In this document: piece after piece, positions 10,606-22,800 of the stretch
Numbering within the stretch: position 1 is the first letter of the stretch
Layout: each line of letters starts with the position of its first letter
DNA from: Hyposmocoma kahamanoa
Taxonomy: Eukaryota > Arthropoda > Insecta > Lepidoptera > Cosmopterigidae
Direction: 5' to 3'
Length of the DNA stretch: 64,000 nt
Assembly: GCF_003589595.1 (NCBI RefSeq)
Contig: NW_020654748.1
Location: forward strand, 5,664,259-5,728,258
The notes under the pieces: generated by a model
Told to the model about the DNA's origin: nothing
The model's database searches: none
What the model saw: the letters and a program-made list of their open reading frames with translations, nothing else
Translations under genes and position numbers: made by a program

Positions 10606-11426
10606 AGTTAAAAAGTTATCAATTAATTTCGTTCGTTCTCTCCTGAATAGGTGTTGCCTTATTACAAAGGGCGCAATGTTAGGGTTGATTCCTTTAAGAT
10701 CCATTTCACAAGCTTGCTTCTTGCTTTAGAACTTAAAGCACGCGCTCAGCTCGCTTCACTGAAATTACATATTTTCTAAATTTGTGCTCGTTTGTGTATA
10801 TAATTCTATTAGTAAAGTATTATAAAATAATATTCGAAATAATATTATTCATTACTTTTCACGTACCTTTACTTCTCTGCTATTATATTATATTCTGTTT
10901 TAATTTTACGTATTTCGGGTTCAAGTCCCGAATCACCAGATATGGATAACGAATCTACTCCTACATATCTATATTTTTTCAGTGTAAAATGATGACTTTA
11001 ATCGTTTTTTAATACAGTTTAACGTTGAAATATTACCCCTATTTATACCCCTTGATAATATTATCAAGTCGGGCCTTAATATCTCTGGCGCCGGTTCTCA
11101 TTGCATGTAATATCTAGGGTTCAGTGGTATGGGTGGATAATTTCGAATTACGTCACCGGGTGCTATGTGTTCTTGCTACCCTAATGAGCGCAAATTGAAT
11201 ACGTACACGTATAATTTGCTGCGTCCTAATTATGCAACCTCATGAACATGACTACCGCACTCGTTATTGTTCTCATTTAATGCTCTACATACTTGGATGC
11301 GTAATAGCCATTTCCAAAGTACCCACCGTTTTATTACCACTTAACTTTAGTGTGTGAAAACGTGAAATACGTATAACAGCAGTTGCTTATTTGATTAAAC
11401 TTTTGTACTACAACAGAACAGAACAG
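10606..11426. other. no recognised gene
   Basis: Contains an isolated perfect tRNA T-arm look-alike at 10915-10931 without the rest of a tRNA. Otherwise nothing seen. Confidence 0.4.
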
Positions 11427-11966
11427 AAGTAGCAGAAGAGCTCCTTGTGAAAGAGTTTGTCCAGGGTAGTACTGCCCACCTTACCTATTTCTGCTGCCAA
11501 GCAGTAATGTCAACATTACTGTTTCTGGTTTTGAAGGGTAAGGGTGCTGGTGCAATTACAGGCACATGGGACTTGTCAACTTATGTCTCTTAATATTTAA
11601 GTTGCATTTCATAATTTTAGTGTTTACCACACTTGGTACTTACGTGCCATCTCATTTTGTAAAAGCGGTTTCAACTGAAAACCAGCGTTACAGCAGAAGA
11701 GCTATAACATATGCTGAGTTGGATCCGTTTCTGCTTATAGATATATGTAATCATTAATGTGAATTATCTGTTTTACTTGAATTCTGTTAAGCCGAATAAA
11801 CGTTTCGTTCTTTTCTTTCTTTCTCAGGGTGACGGGCGGTGAGTGGCAGTGTCCCTCAGATCTCTGTGATTTAAAGCTCTGAATGGCACTGCACCGGTTA
11901 TGGACAGGCGCGTAGCTTTCCATCAGGCGCACGACTTATTCGTCCCGTCACTAGATATTATAAAAA
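11427..11966 (+). repeat. family A retroposon split by a 230-bp insertion
   Basis: The 5' part (11427-11590) stops at CTTATGTCTC and the 3' part resumes at TCTCAGGGTGACGGG (11819) and runs to the A-rich end at 11966. The extra DNA between (about 11591-11818) ends with GCCGAATAAACG and a T/C-rich run, and TCTC is repeated at both borders, a 4-bp duplication. The insert is of unknown class; it includes a polyadenylation-type AATAAA. Confidence 0.75.
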
Positions 11967-13585
11967 AAAGTTTTGTAAAATTTTGGTCAATGTGCCTAGA
12001 GAATGTGAATATTGTGGAAGATGTTTCGGTACAATTTTCCATTCATCACTAAGAGACATAATGACGTCTAACTTAGCTGCAGAGAAATAGAAATTAGACT
12101 GCAACTTTTGCAAAATGGCGTTCAATTAGTCACTGGTCTCTATTTTCTTTGCACCACAATCAATAGTAATTGCAATTGACTATGACGATAGTAACGTTTA
12201 ACGTAGCTGTCGCTACGCTACGTAGAGATTAGCGTAGCTACAAGGGTAGTAACTACGCTGATTTTGCTCCGCCGTCTATTTTTAAACGTAATCGAATTTC
12301 AAATCACGACTCAAGTCTTGCCGGGAAAGTTCACGCGAAAAAAGCTTAAACTGATAATATGATAATCGAAATTTGGTTTCTCGAATACCGTCGCATTATG
12401 TTTTCTTCGAACTGGACAAGAACAATGTTCGATTGTGAAGTTTTGAAATTTAGTTAAGGTACATATCGCCTTATCCACAAAGGCTCAACTCAGTCATTTT
12501 TGCTCTTCTTTTTTCCACATAGGTATTACTGAAAAAAAAAACTCTGACAGTTATTACACGCAGTTATTACACATTAAGACGCAAGTTATTCTTATTCAGA
12601 CACTTACCTTTAATATTTTTAGGAATCGAAAATAAGAGTAGTAAATAAAAACTGGGATCCTTTATTTTACGATTCTTACATTGAAATAACAGTTACGTAC
12701 ATAAAGTTCGTCAAGCAAAACATCACTATTTTTCCTTAGAAGGTCTATATAAAACTAGTTATTTACAAGTAGGTATAAAATTCACTACATCCAACTCACG
12801 TGTTTGATAAAACTTTTTTAATTACCTGCATAGTCTTTAAACTTTCAATTTAATCACTAAAACTTTAGTCTAACACTGATTTGAGATGAGAAAATTGCAA
12901 GACGGGACGATTTTATTCTCCAGATCATCGCATTAACCTGAAAGGAAATAAATTGTTTTTCAAATCAACTTTACCAACCCTGATTGCCCCGTAGCATTAT
13001 GGGCATAGTATAATAAGACCAGTAGTGCAACTCTCGTGTATTCAGATAGTCAATACCCATACTTCCCTTGGAGCGCAGGGTTGTCACATTATTATTTTAG
13101 TTGTACCTAAGGTTTAAAACATAATTTGAACCTTTTTTAAATTCAATACTTCGTATTGATATTTTCATACCAGAATCGCATATGTGAATAAGATTATAAA
13201 ATAGAAATGAAATGCTGAGCAATTCTTAATTTGAAGCACTCTTGTGTAAACAATCATAAACACAACAATAAACCTTTGTATTATCTGATGTCATTTTTTA
13301 AACACCGAGCGAACGATTCAATTCCATAACGAATAGCAGGTGCGACAGCCCACGCTGAGCAATTCGAGTGCACCGCGAAAATATGCAAATGGATGTGTTC
13401 GTACACGGAGCACGGTGCGAGTGTACACATGCAAGAATCGTAGTTACGGTTAGAGTTACATTACTTGTGTTATTATACTATGATATGGACGCTTCATCTG
13501 AAGGCCCCGGGGATAAAAGTATTTTTTCTAAATTGGGTCTGGTCTGTCTAATGTCTCGAGATAATTAACTAACAGTGAGAGTATA
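11967..13585. other. no recognised gene; small palindromic patch
   Basis: At 12195-12262 repeated GTAGC/GCTAC words form a small foldback patch. The remainder is AT-rich with chance frames. Confidence 0.4.
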
Positions 13586-13822
13586 GAGGTCCTTGTGCAA
13601 GAGTACGTCTAAGGAAGTACTGTCACCTTACCTATTTCAGCCGCCAAACAATAATGTGAGCATTACTGCATTTCGTTTCGAAGGGTGAGGATGCTGGTAA
13701 ATTTACATGCCCATGCGACTTGTCAACTTATGTGTCTGAGTGGCAATACAACTGTTATGGACAGGCATGTCACTTACCATCGGGTGCACGACTTGTTCAT
13801 CCCGTCACTTAGTATGATATTT
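13586..13822 (+). repeat. family A retroposon, internally deleted
   Basis: Starts GAGGTCCTTGTGCAAGAG and ends CATCCCGTCACTTAGTATGA followed by A-run; the GCAGTGGCAGTG block is missing. Confidence 0.8.
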
Positions 13823-14749
13823 AAAAAAAATACTCCTAGTCTGGTACTCATTGTATAGGGAATTTCGAGATCAAATGATTAGTGTGTTTGTCTGACAAAA
13901 TTATCATCGTCAGTTTGATAGCTACGCAAGAACGCCTACGCCTTGTAAAACTATGGCGTGACCACAAAATTTGCTATCTGATAAGATATATATAATTTTA
14001 ACAACTTCTAAACTTCAAACGAAGACGAAACCATTCGCAGTGGCGACGCGTGAAAATTGTCGTTGGTAAAGCCGGAGAAAAAAACAAAACACTTCCCTTA
14101 AGAAAAACTGGCGCCACAACTTAATGGCACACAAGGTACTAGTATACTTCATTTCACAGGTTAACTTATTCTACACATAAAATTTAGCACAAAATGTAGT
14201 ATTTGATAATACGTGGAAAATTTAGTTATATTGACGCCTCGCCACTGCATCTTAGGAACTTTCCTGTTGTGCTAAATTATATTATTCAATAGATGACAAA
14301 GTCCCTGTAACTATTCGTTGAACTACATGACTTACCAATGCCTATACAATAGACAATTGAGCAGGGCAAAGGCACCAGCATGTGACGTGGAATGACGAAG
14401 ACCTGCAAATACAAGAGTAACATAAATACTTACAAGTTTAATAAAGGTCCTTGTTATTCTTAATCCTAATTACCTTCGTAAAACCTATAGAGGGCGTCTC
14501 ATGGCTATGGGACATGGAGGGAAATTATTTAAATATTGTAAATAGGATATTTTGCTTCGTAGATATATATTTTTTAAAAAAGGTCCTATATAGCATTCAG
14601 ACTTGTATAAAATTTGCTTGTCTCATCTGAGAATCAAACCAACTAAATAAGAAACAAAAAATCCTGTATTTTTATAATGCCAATTGAAGGCGTAAGAATT
14701 GTAACTACAAGACTAATTTCCTTACAAGTTAAATAGTATCTTAATTTTT

Positions 14750-14915
14750 AGTAGCAGTAGAGCTCCTTGTGAAGAAGTTGGTCCAGTGAAGTACCGCCTT
14801 ACCTATTTCTGTCGCCAATCGAGAGTAAGGGTGCTAGTGAAATTACAACAGTGACGGTCGTTGTGGCAGTGACCCTCAGATCTTTGCTATTTCCAGCTCT
14901 GAGGAACACTGGGGC
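14750..14915 (+). repeat. family A retroposon, 3' truncated
   Basis: Starts AGTAGCAGTAGAGCTCCTTG and continues to GATCTTTGCTATTTCCAGC; the AATGTCAGCATTAC block and the 3' end are missing. Confidence 0.75.
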
Positions 14916-15924
14916 TATCGATCGATGACTTAAAATGTCCTATTTTAACAATTTCTTTAGTTTGATTCCCTGATGAGGCAAGCAACTTTCAAAAGCCTTT
15001 GAATATAGTATTACGTACTTTTAAAAATGAGATAATCTCTCCGTGAAGCAAAACATCCTGTTTACAATATTTAAAGCACCTTCTCTCCATATATCTTTCG
15101 TAGACTAGTTGTAATTTGTAATATCTTATTATTCCTTACACTTATTGTATTGGTATTCTTGACCTGGGCTTTCTTTAGATCGTCCTTAATTTACTCATTG
15201 GAAGTTCATCCTTGTCGAAACTTTACCGCCCACAGTTGCTTTGTGAAAATGTACCCTACGTTTATTGATTTACTGTGTATTTGTATCGAATGTGCTCATA
15301 TATTTTAAACGCTCTCAGGTAGCGATAAAATCTATTACAAAAAATGAATATTCAGCGTATTAAAGAAATGCTAAAATAGGTAAATACGAGAAAATTATCA
15401 TATAATCTTCCCCCGACTCGTTATCAAATCCTTGTCATCATTGTCATCGATTATGTAAAATCCATTCGTCTCACGAGCCAAATCGGCTTTATCATCCTTA
15501 TGAAAACATCTTTAAGGATTTGCGCTTTCTCGGCAATTACCATCAGAGGCTTTTTTCTAAACGTTAGAGCTAGATATTAAACATCCTCTTTTTAACCTCC
15601 TACACAAATAGAATGGTGTCATAAGTTTTACTCTGCATAACTAGTAGACGTTTACAGTTTTACAAGTCAATTTCTGAACGGTAAAGGTGCTGGCGAAAAT
15701 ATTATTTTACAATACTAGAATAATTTGACGATTAATTAATAATTAATTGATATTTAATTAATTTTCAATTGATTAACTATTGATAAATAAATTGAATTAT
15801 TTTTAAAGTCTTTTAATTTAATCATTGTAAAGTTAAATCATTTGATTTTCTGAATATATTTGCATAGATTTATTTATTTTTATTGTAATGATATTATAAT
15901 TAGTAATGTATATATGTTAAAATT
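14916..15924. other. no recognised gene; short family A scrap near 15657-15700
   Basis: ACAAGTCAATTTCTGAACGG followed by AAAGGTGCTGGCGAAA resembles the middle of family A. The rest is very AT-rich, including runs of TTAATTAAT at 15725-15790. Confidence 0.4.
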
Positions 15925-16022
15925 GACATTCCTGCGCCCTTACAGGGTACATGTTTAATGCTTCACCAAGTACTACAAAAGCTAAATGTAACATGTTTCG
16001 TAATAAACGATATTATTATTAT
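15925..16022 (+). repeat. LINE 3'-UTR-like tail
   Basis: ACAGGGTACATGTTTAATGC and the AATAAACG signal followed by (ATT)n resemble the piece at 48062-48180. Probably the 3' end of a non-LTR element. Confidence 0.45.
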
Positions 16023-16028
16023 TAAAAT

Positions 16029-16440
16029 ACAGGTACATGGAATTTGTCAACTTTATGTATCAAGGTGAGGGGCTCGGTGGCAGTGCCTCTCAGGTTTTTA
16101 CGATGTAAAGATCTGAGTGGCGCTGCAACAGTTAGAACGGTTACACACCGTGATTGTTAGCAGCGATGCAATCGCGATGCAGTAGCGATGCAATCGCCTA
16201 CCTTTATACACGCGCGCGATTTTAAACAGCGATGCAAACGCGGTGCAAGCGCGCGACTGTATCGATACAAACGCGCGATTGCATTGCTACACTTGCGATT
16301 GCATCGATGCAAACGCGCGACAGCATCAATACAACGAACGCGCGTTCGCATCGCTGCCAAAAGTCGCCTTGTGTAGTCACTCTTATGCGCGTGTCGCTTA
16401 CAAGCATACGCACCAGTCATTTTATAATATACAAATTATT
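16029..16440 (+). repeat. family A 3' half, split by a foldback element
   Basis: 16029-16134 carries the GTACATGG to GCTGCAACAGTTA part; 16383-16440 continues with TTATGCGCGTGTCGCTTAC and ends near TTTTATAATA. The foldback at 16135-16382 sits exactly between, with TTA on both sides. Confidence 0.75.
16135..16382. mobile_element. foldback MITE, TTA duplication, copy 1
   Basis: Ends are inverted: GAACGGTTACACACCG at the left and the complement of CTTGTGTAGTCACTC at the right. The interior consists of repeated words GCGATGCAA, GCATCGATGC and CGCGCGATT in both directions, so the whole can fold on itself. The TTA on each side equals one TTA in family A consensus, so it is a 3-bp duplication. TWA duplications are typical of PIF/Harbinger MITEs. 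Frames read here on both strands are an effect of the repeats. Confidence 0.8.
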
Positions 16441-16761
16441 ATAAACAAAATGATAGCATGGCTGTAATCAGATATTACAGGAGCAGAAATGGAAATATAA
16501 AGAATTATAAAAACATACAGGAAATATACAAAGGTTGACAAGTTACTTTTTCACTCTGAAATAATTACTTGTGAAAGAATCTTCATCTTGTCAGCAGCAG
16601 AAACTAGTTTATGTGGATATAACTCCTAGAAATTTCACAGTATGGCTATAGTCAAATTTGTCTTATAAGCCTTTAACATGTTTTCGAAATTAAAATCACA
16701 GACTTGCCCCACACAAAGTTACCAATCCCAGAAATTAAGACACATTTTGCTATAGAGTTAC

Positions 16762-16885
16762 CTGAATTGGAATTCCGGCTGCCCATGACAGAGGCGATCT
16801 GCGGCCTCTCTTCATCGAGAAGGACGATGCCGCTGGCCGACCATACGGAGAACATGCTCGCCACACACGTCAGGTTTATACGACC
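16762..16885 (-). CDS. beat: beat exon 6: end of Ig domain 2
   Basis: Acceptor TATCGTGGTACAG precedes GGTCGT. It codes GRINLTCVASMF with the last Ig cysteine, then VWSASGIVLLDEERPQIASVMGSRNSNS, which fits the EERP..AS stretch after Ig 2 in Beat proteins. I end the exon at 16762, before a GTAACT donor in phase 1. If that donor is not used the frame runs 30 more codons to a stop at 16673-16675. The following exon, expected to hold the C-terminal tail or lipid-anchor signal, was not recognised. A SINE lies about 90 bp upstream of the acceptor. Confidence 0.85.
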
Positions 16886-19800
16886 CTGTACCACGATAAA
16901 ATGTATCTTCATCGCGCTTGTTGCAACATAATCAGCTCTTCCATAACAAAATGCGTACATAAATAGATTAATAAAGAAATAAATAAATAACGCACACACG
17001 CATAGCACCGCACTAGGGAAACCCTATGACGCAGGTGCCATGGACATAAACATAGAATACCACAAATTACAGCCAAAGTCACGAGAGAAATAAATTTAGG
17101 CCATACAAATATTTCCCCTGGCCCGACATTCGGACCTGGAACCTCTGCGTGGCAGACCAGCATTGTAACCGTGCGGCCACAGAGGTAGTTTATTTGAGAT
17201 TTATTGAAATGACATGTTATCACCCTTCAGTTCATATATGTGGGGATGGCGATATAAACAACGCGAATTTAATGACTTTTTTCTTTATTTTAACAATTAT
17301 GAACAAGAGTACCGTAAGTGAAAATCAAAGAAAAAAAAGACAACTTGACAGGTAATTCATAGTCAAACATATTTTTTTAATTTATAAATCCAACACAAAG
17401 CACTGTTAAGACCAATTTTTTGGATTCGAAATATATATTTTTTCGTCTAAATCTAAAAAAACTTGGTATGCCATCAAAAATCCTAAAAATCAAATGGCAA
17501 TAGAAGTTCGCCAGGGCCGCGTCGGTCATGTTATATGCCTAAATACACAGCGTATATCAACTGCGGCGTGAACGAGCATCGCAAAGTTAGATGTGTCGTG
17601 CCGGTCATTTTGACCCACCAAGGAGACGAACGTGTTAAAAACGCAATAAGGCGAGTGGTGTTGACGTCACGTCCCGTCATGAGCACAGAATGACGTCTCA
17701 CGCTTCGAACCTCGGAATGTGGTACCAAAAAAATTTTAATATATTTGCAATTATGTAAGAAAACGAATTGTTAAGTTTTATTCAGGGTTTCTATTACGAA
17801 AGTTTTGAAATTACTACCAATGTCAGGAAAACTTTTACTACTATCTAGTAGCCTATTACCACCCTGTATAAGACATTTATTAATCCCTAAACCGCATTAA
17901 ATCAATATTGAAAATATGATCGGATAAAGAATCTTAAGTCCGTCGAAATATTTATTGCTTTCTATACATAATTTGAAACGAAAATTTTGACGGTTAGTCT
18001 GTAGAAAATTCATACTCATGTTATCAAGTGCAACTGATTTCACCTGTGATATTTCAATCCATAAAGCTTTAACATTGCGAATTGCGCGCTTTAAAAACAC
18101 GAAAAACCTATTTCTTTCTTATGTCGTTAAAATAATGTTGATATTCAAGTGATTTACATATAATGAATTACTAGAGCTCCACTCTATGGTCATGAAATTC
18201 ACATTTCGTGTTATGTGTGATGTACAGTGGGGCTTTACGCAAACAGTAAAATCACTTTTCATATCCAGAACACAAAGACGCCTACATGAACTTGTCAATT
18301 CAAGAATGTCAATTCAAGAAATTAAAGAGAGTTGTATAAAACATAATTATACAAATTATGAATATTAGACGACATCATATACGTTGCTCTGATCTCAGTT
18401 TATAACTAAAGCACTTGTGTTATGGAAATCGGAAACAACGACGTACTACAAACACCCAGACCCGATACAATGCAGAAAAGTTAATTTCTACATTAACCCA
18501 GCCGGGGATCGAACCTCAGAGATGGCGACAAACTGTGTGCACGCCATTCGACTACGGAAGTCGTCAAAATTCACTATAACCAAAATATCGCACGAGTTTC
18601 AAGTGATAAAAGCTCTATTGACGTATAATCACATGTGACTTTATAACACTATGAGTTCTTAGTACCGTTAACGTGAGTTGGTAATAATTATAAGGTTCGA
18701 TACTTACTTTGTGGAAGTGTACAGGCTCAACAGTCATGTGTAATTGTGAGAAGGAGGCCGATTTATTAGGTCTCTCTTCCTCATTGGTAGTCTTCAATTT
18801 ATTCGCCATTTGTTCGGTGGCGGGTGCAAGCGAGCTCTCGTTCTTATTTTTCCGTTTTCCATCGTTCTCGGTCAGAGCATCGATATTGCCCGGAATGTCT
18901 ATAACACTGTCAGTTACCGGTTCCTCGTACCCAGAAATTGCATCCCATGGGCTGAATATAATCCTATTTACATCTTCGAGTGACGCGTCGGTTAACACAG
19001 ACTTTCTGGGCGGCGTGTAAGATACCCCGCGCATGAATATATCTCGTCCTTTTGGCTGCGAATGTAAAAATATTTTTCATTATTATTGACACAAAGACTG
19101 AACAATACGAAGAAAAATTTCTTCAATTTGATTTCACTCGAACCAGTGTCTGTTGCCACGTCGCACACTAAGGCCCGTCCATAAAAGGTAATGCTCAAAA
19201 CTCACAAGAAAACTCACAGTACTACAAATTATTAATCGTGTATCAGATACCGATAAACTTATGAAATAATAAAAATGTTAGGAGACTCAACATGCCTTGC
19301 TTGGTCACTAACATAATGCATTTAAATCGAGTTTAATATCAAACGTAGGCAATAAATACAATATTTAGCGTAAAGAGCAAAACTTATGCACCTCACAACT
19401 GACAGTAGTTAGCGAGTCAGTATTTTTACGCGTGTGATATGTTATTACGATTTCGCAAATATATATATAACTATATACATAATTTTATAATATACATAAT
19501 TTTTAAAATACTCATCTTTTGGAAATTGAGTTTTGAGCATTACCTTGTATGGACGGGCCCCAATCGGGGCCACAGCTATTACCAACTGAGCTACAGACCC
19601 ACTCATCAGATCTTACGAATTTCTTTACGTGCTTGTTCCAGATCTTTGTATTAGGTTTAGAACGGTTTTTGGCGTCAGTTTCGCCTGTGAGAAACTTATT
19701 TTTATTTATTTATTTATCCAGGTAACACACAGTCATTATACAAACAATTATCTAAGAACAGTGTTATAAATAGACCTATATCTTGATGTACCATACATTG

Positions 19801-22800
19801 AAACATATAACATATATTGTGCAAAGATGTGACGGATACAAAATATTTACATTATCCTACCAAAATGTTAACATTACAGACCCAAAAAGTCCCATGATTG
19901 TCAGTTCTATATCTATTTTCTTAAATGTAGGTATCTAAGGAATTTGCAAGCATATCAACATCATAATAGATATGTTGAGTTCTTAGGCTTTCGCGATTGT
20001 TATACATATGAAATGAAACTATTTTTCTGGATTTAAATCGCGTATATTTGTTTTTTCAAACAAACATGTCACGGTTGACCGTGTCCAACTTGTCATAAAA
20101 ATTAGTTACAAGATGGCTCTCCTGTCCTTTATAAACGTGAGAAGATACGAGGTACGTTAAACGTGATTTCCTCTAAAAATGCATAATCAATGTTATTGTG
20201 GACGAGCTCGTATAAACACATACTATCTAGATAAATTAGTGTCTGAATAACAGAAAAAGTTAATTCCTGTTGATCAGCACTTGGGCAACATGGCGCATGC
20301 ATAGCGAGTCATATATTGCCGCCACAGTCATCAAGATGGAGTTGAGACTGGTCCACTGGCAGTCTTTTTGCGCATTAAAGCATAAGGTCATCAATCCGAT
20401 AACTTCCTTTTTTAGCATTAGAATAAAAAATCAAAGAGGTTTTTTATCGAGCACGCCATATCATGGAAATGTAAACTCTTCCGATAACTGCCAAAAATAT
20501 TTCTTTTTTATTTCACGGAAACTCACGTCAATGTATACGACACGACAAAATGTGTAATTTTGCATTTATTTATTTAAATTTCTAATATTGAGACATTTAG
20601 TAATTTATTTATAATATTTGTAATTCATATGAATGTTGCACAATAAAAGATGCAGAGGAGCACAGGTAGTAAACAAATGGAACGTTTTCAACGTATACGA
20701 CTAAATTAACGTGGTCGTGTTCCACGAAAAGAGGTATTTCATATTTTTGTTGTAAAAAGATGTAAAAGATTTTTTAACAAACAAACTAGTGCAGTATTTT
20801 CACAAAAAGTATATGAATTAAGTTTATGGAATGTCAGAATGAAAATATTTTTTGTTAAATTACTCCACTAGTTTGTTTTGTTTATTCGTACAAAGATCGA
20901 ATACCATACGCTACGGAAGAATCCAGCAGACTTTCTATGTGCTTGTTACAGTTCGTTGTTTCGGTTTTTAACGGCTTTTTTTGCCGTAGACCTGTGAGAA
21001 ATCTATTTCTTTACTCAGCCGGATCGAAGGAATTTTTCCTAAGTGTTCGATCTTTGTATTAATAATTATAAGAATATGAATATTCAATATAATATAAAAC
21101 ATCATGATATTCAGTTTCAGTTAGTAGCAGTAGAGCGCCTTGTGAAGGATTTCGTCCAGGGAAGTACTGCCACCTTAACTATTTCTGCCGCCAAGCAGTA
21201 ATGTGAGCAATACAGCATTCCGATTTGGAAGTGGAAGGGTGCTGGTGAAATTACAGGCACATGGGACTTGTCAACTTATGTGTCAAGATGACTGGCGCAG
21301 TGGAAGTGCCCTAAAGATCTTTACGATTTAAAGCTCTGAGTGGCACTGCAATTGTTATGAACAGGTGTGTCGCGGTAACCCATCATGAACTCGAATTTCT
21401 TTTATCCGAATTTCATTAGTCCGAAAACGGTTCGACTTTTTTTCGTTAAATTTTCAACAAGGAAATCTCTTACAGCAGAAGTATCGTTTGTCTGAAAACC
21501 TATTGTTAGAATAATTATTACACATACGCATTCTTTGGGCAGAAGTTTGTTTGGTCTAATCATGTTTGTTATACTGTCTGTTTTCCATATAATTTAGATT
21601 GCTGAAAATTCGTTTCAACAAAATTACTATTCTTAGATAAAATTGTACCACCATACAAATTTACCATACTCCTCCAAAATTCTGGACTGTACTTTGCTGG
21701 TGCACAGCAAGTCCATTTACATTTACGTAATTTTCGTCATACCATTGTGCTATATTTTTGTTGTCATCTAAAATGTAATTTAAAAGCAATGGTCTTGAGT
21801 ATTCAATAAATAACTTATATCTGAATCGAGTAGAGTACCAGAGCCTGTTTTTTGTGTGTTTGCATTACTTAGACGGTACGGCCCCCTCCAGTAGGTTTAG
21901 GTTAGGTTAGTATATGAAAATACCGCACGAGCCGAGAGACAATAGCGAGCGTGCCGCGGCAGCGGCCGGCGAGTGCCAGAGCCGAATTTGTTTGCATTAC
22001 CTAGACGGTACGACCCCCTTCTGTAGGTTTAGATTAGATTAGTGTATGAAAAAGCAGCACGATCCGATCGAGCTAAGCGAGTGACTACAACTCGATCAAA
22101 TTAACTTGCATCTCGTTTGCCATATTTTCTAAAGTGCGAGATGCTTTAATTTGACGAGTTGTATTGTGCGACACGTTCTAATACTTTTAGTACCTGTAAT
22201 AAGAAATAATATAAGAAAAATGTATCATGGATATCGTTTTTTTATAAAACAAAAATATTCAATTAGATACATTGGTCAAACGGTTTGTTACGGAAATAAA
22301 AATCGGGAAAAGAATAACTTGTTAATATGTCAAAATAGGGAAACATTAAATGGTGCAATGAAAAAAACCGTGCCATGTTTTCGGACAAATGAAACAAAAT
22401 CTATTCAACAAAAGTCTAAAGGTTTTCGGAGAAACAAAATTCTATAAATCATGTTTCTAGCTTGTGATAGGTAACCGTGTGTCGCTTGCCACCAGGCGCA
22501 CGACCTGTTCGTCTCATCACTTGGCATTATTAAAAAAATTAATAAATATTTGTTACATATTATCCTTTTCTGACGAGACAGAAATAATACAGTAAAGATG
22601 AAGATATTATAATTCAACACTAACCTTTTGTCCGTTGATCAGCCACGTAAGGTTGAGGGGCGGGTCAGAAGCTGGGGTGGTGCAGTTAGCCTCTAGTCGA
22701 TCGCCCGGCGAATACCAACTTTTTGCAGTCTGTACCGTCGGCCCAGCCGGCGGCAGATCTATGACAGAATAATTTATATGTTATATTAAGGAGCAAATAA

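Noticed and set aside
10913..10938. Perfect T-arm with TTCAAGT loop, possible tRNA gene
   Set aside because: No acceptor, D-arm or anticodon arm can be built from the AT-rich sequence upstream.
16157..16467. Five overlapping frames on both strands
   Set aside because: All are products of the repeated GCATCG/CGATGC words in the foldback element.
16673..17008. 111-codon minus frame taken as a whole gene
   Set aside because: Its first third lies in intron and SINE sequence; only the part from 16885 down is the beat exon.
18615..19034. 139-codon minus frame taken as complete gene starting at MRGVSY
   Set aside because: It is beat exon 5; its start is an internal Met and its end runs past the donor at 18707 into intron.
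19172..19558. TAA next to the left end as proof of a Harbinger duplication
   Set aside because: The right side has CAA instead, so the duplication is not shown.
22151..22447. 98-codon frame inside the 9-bp-duplication element as its transposase
   Set aside because: No DDE or zinc-finger pattern and biased AT composition; nothing supports it.
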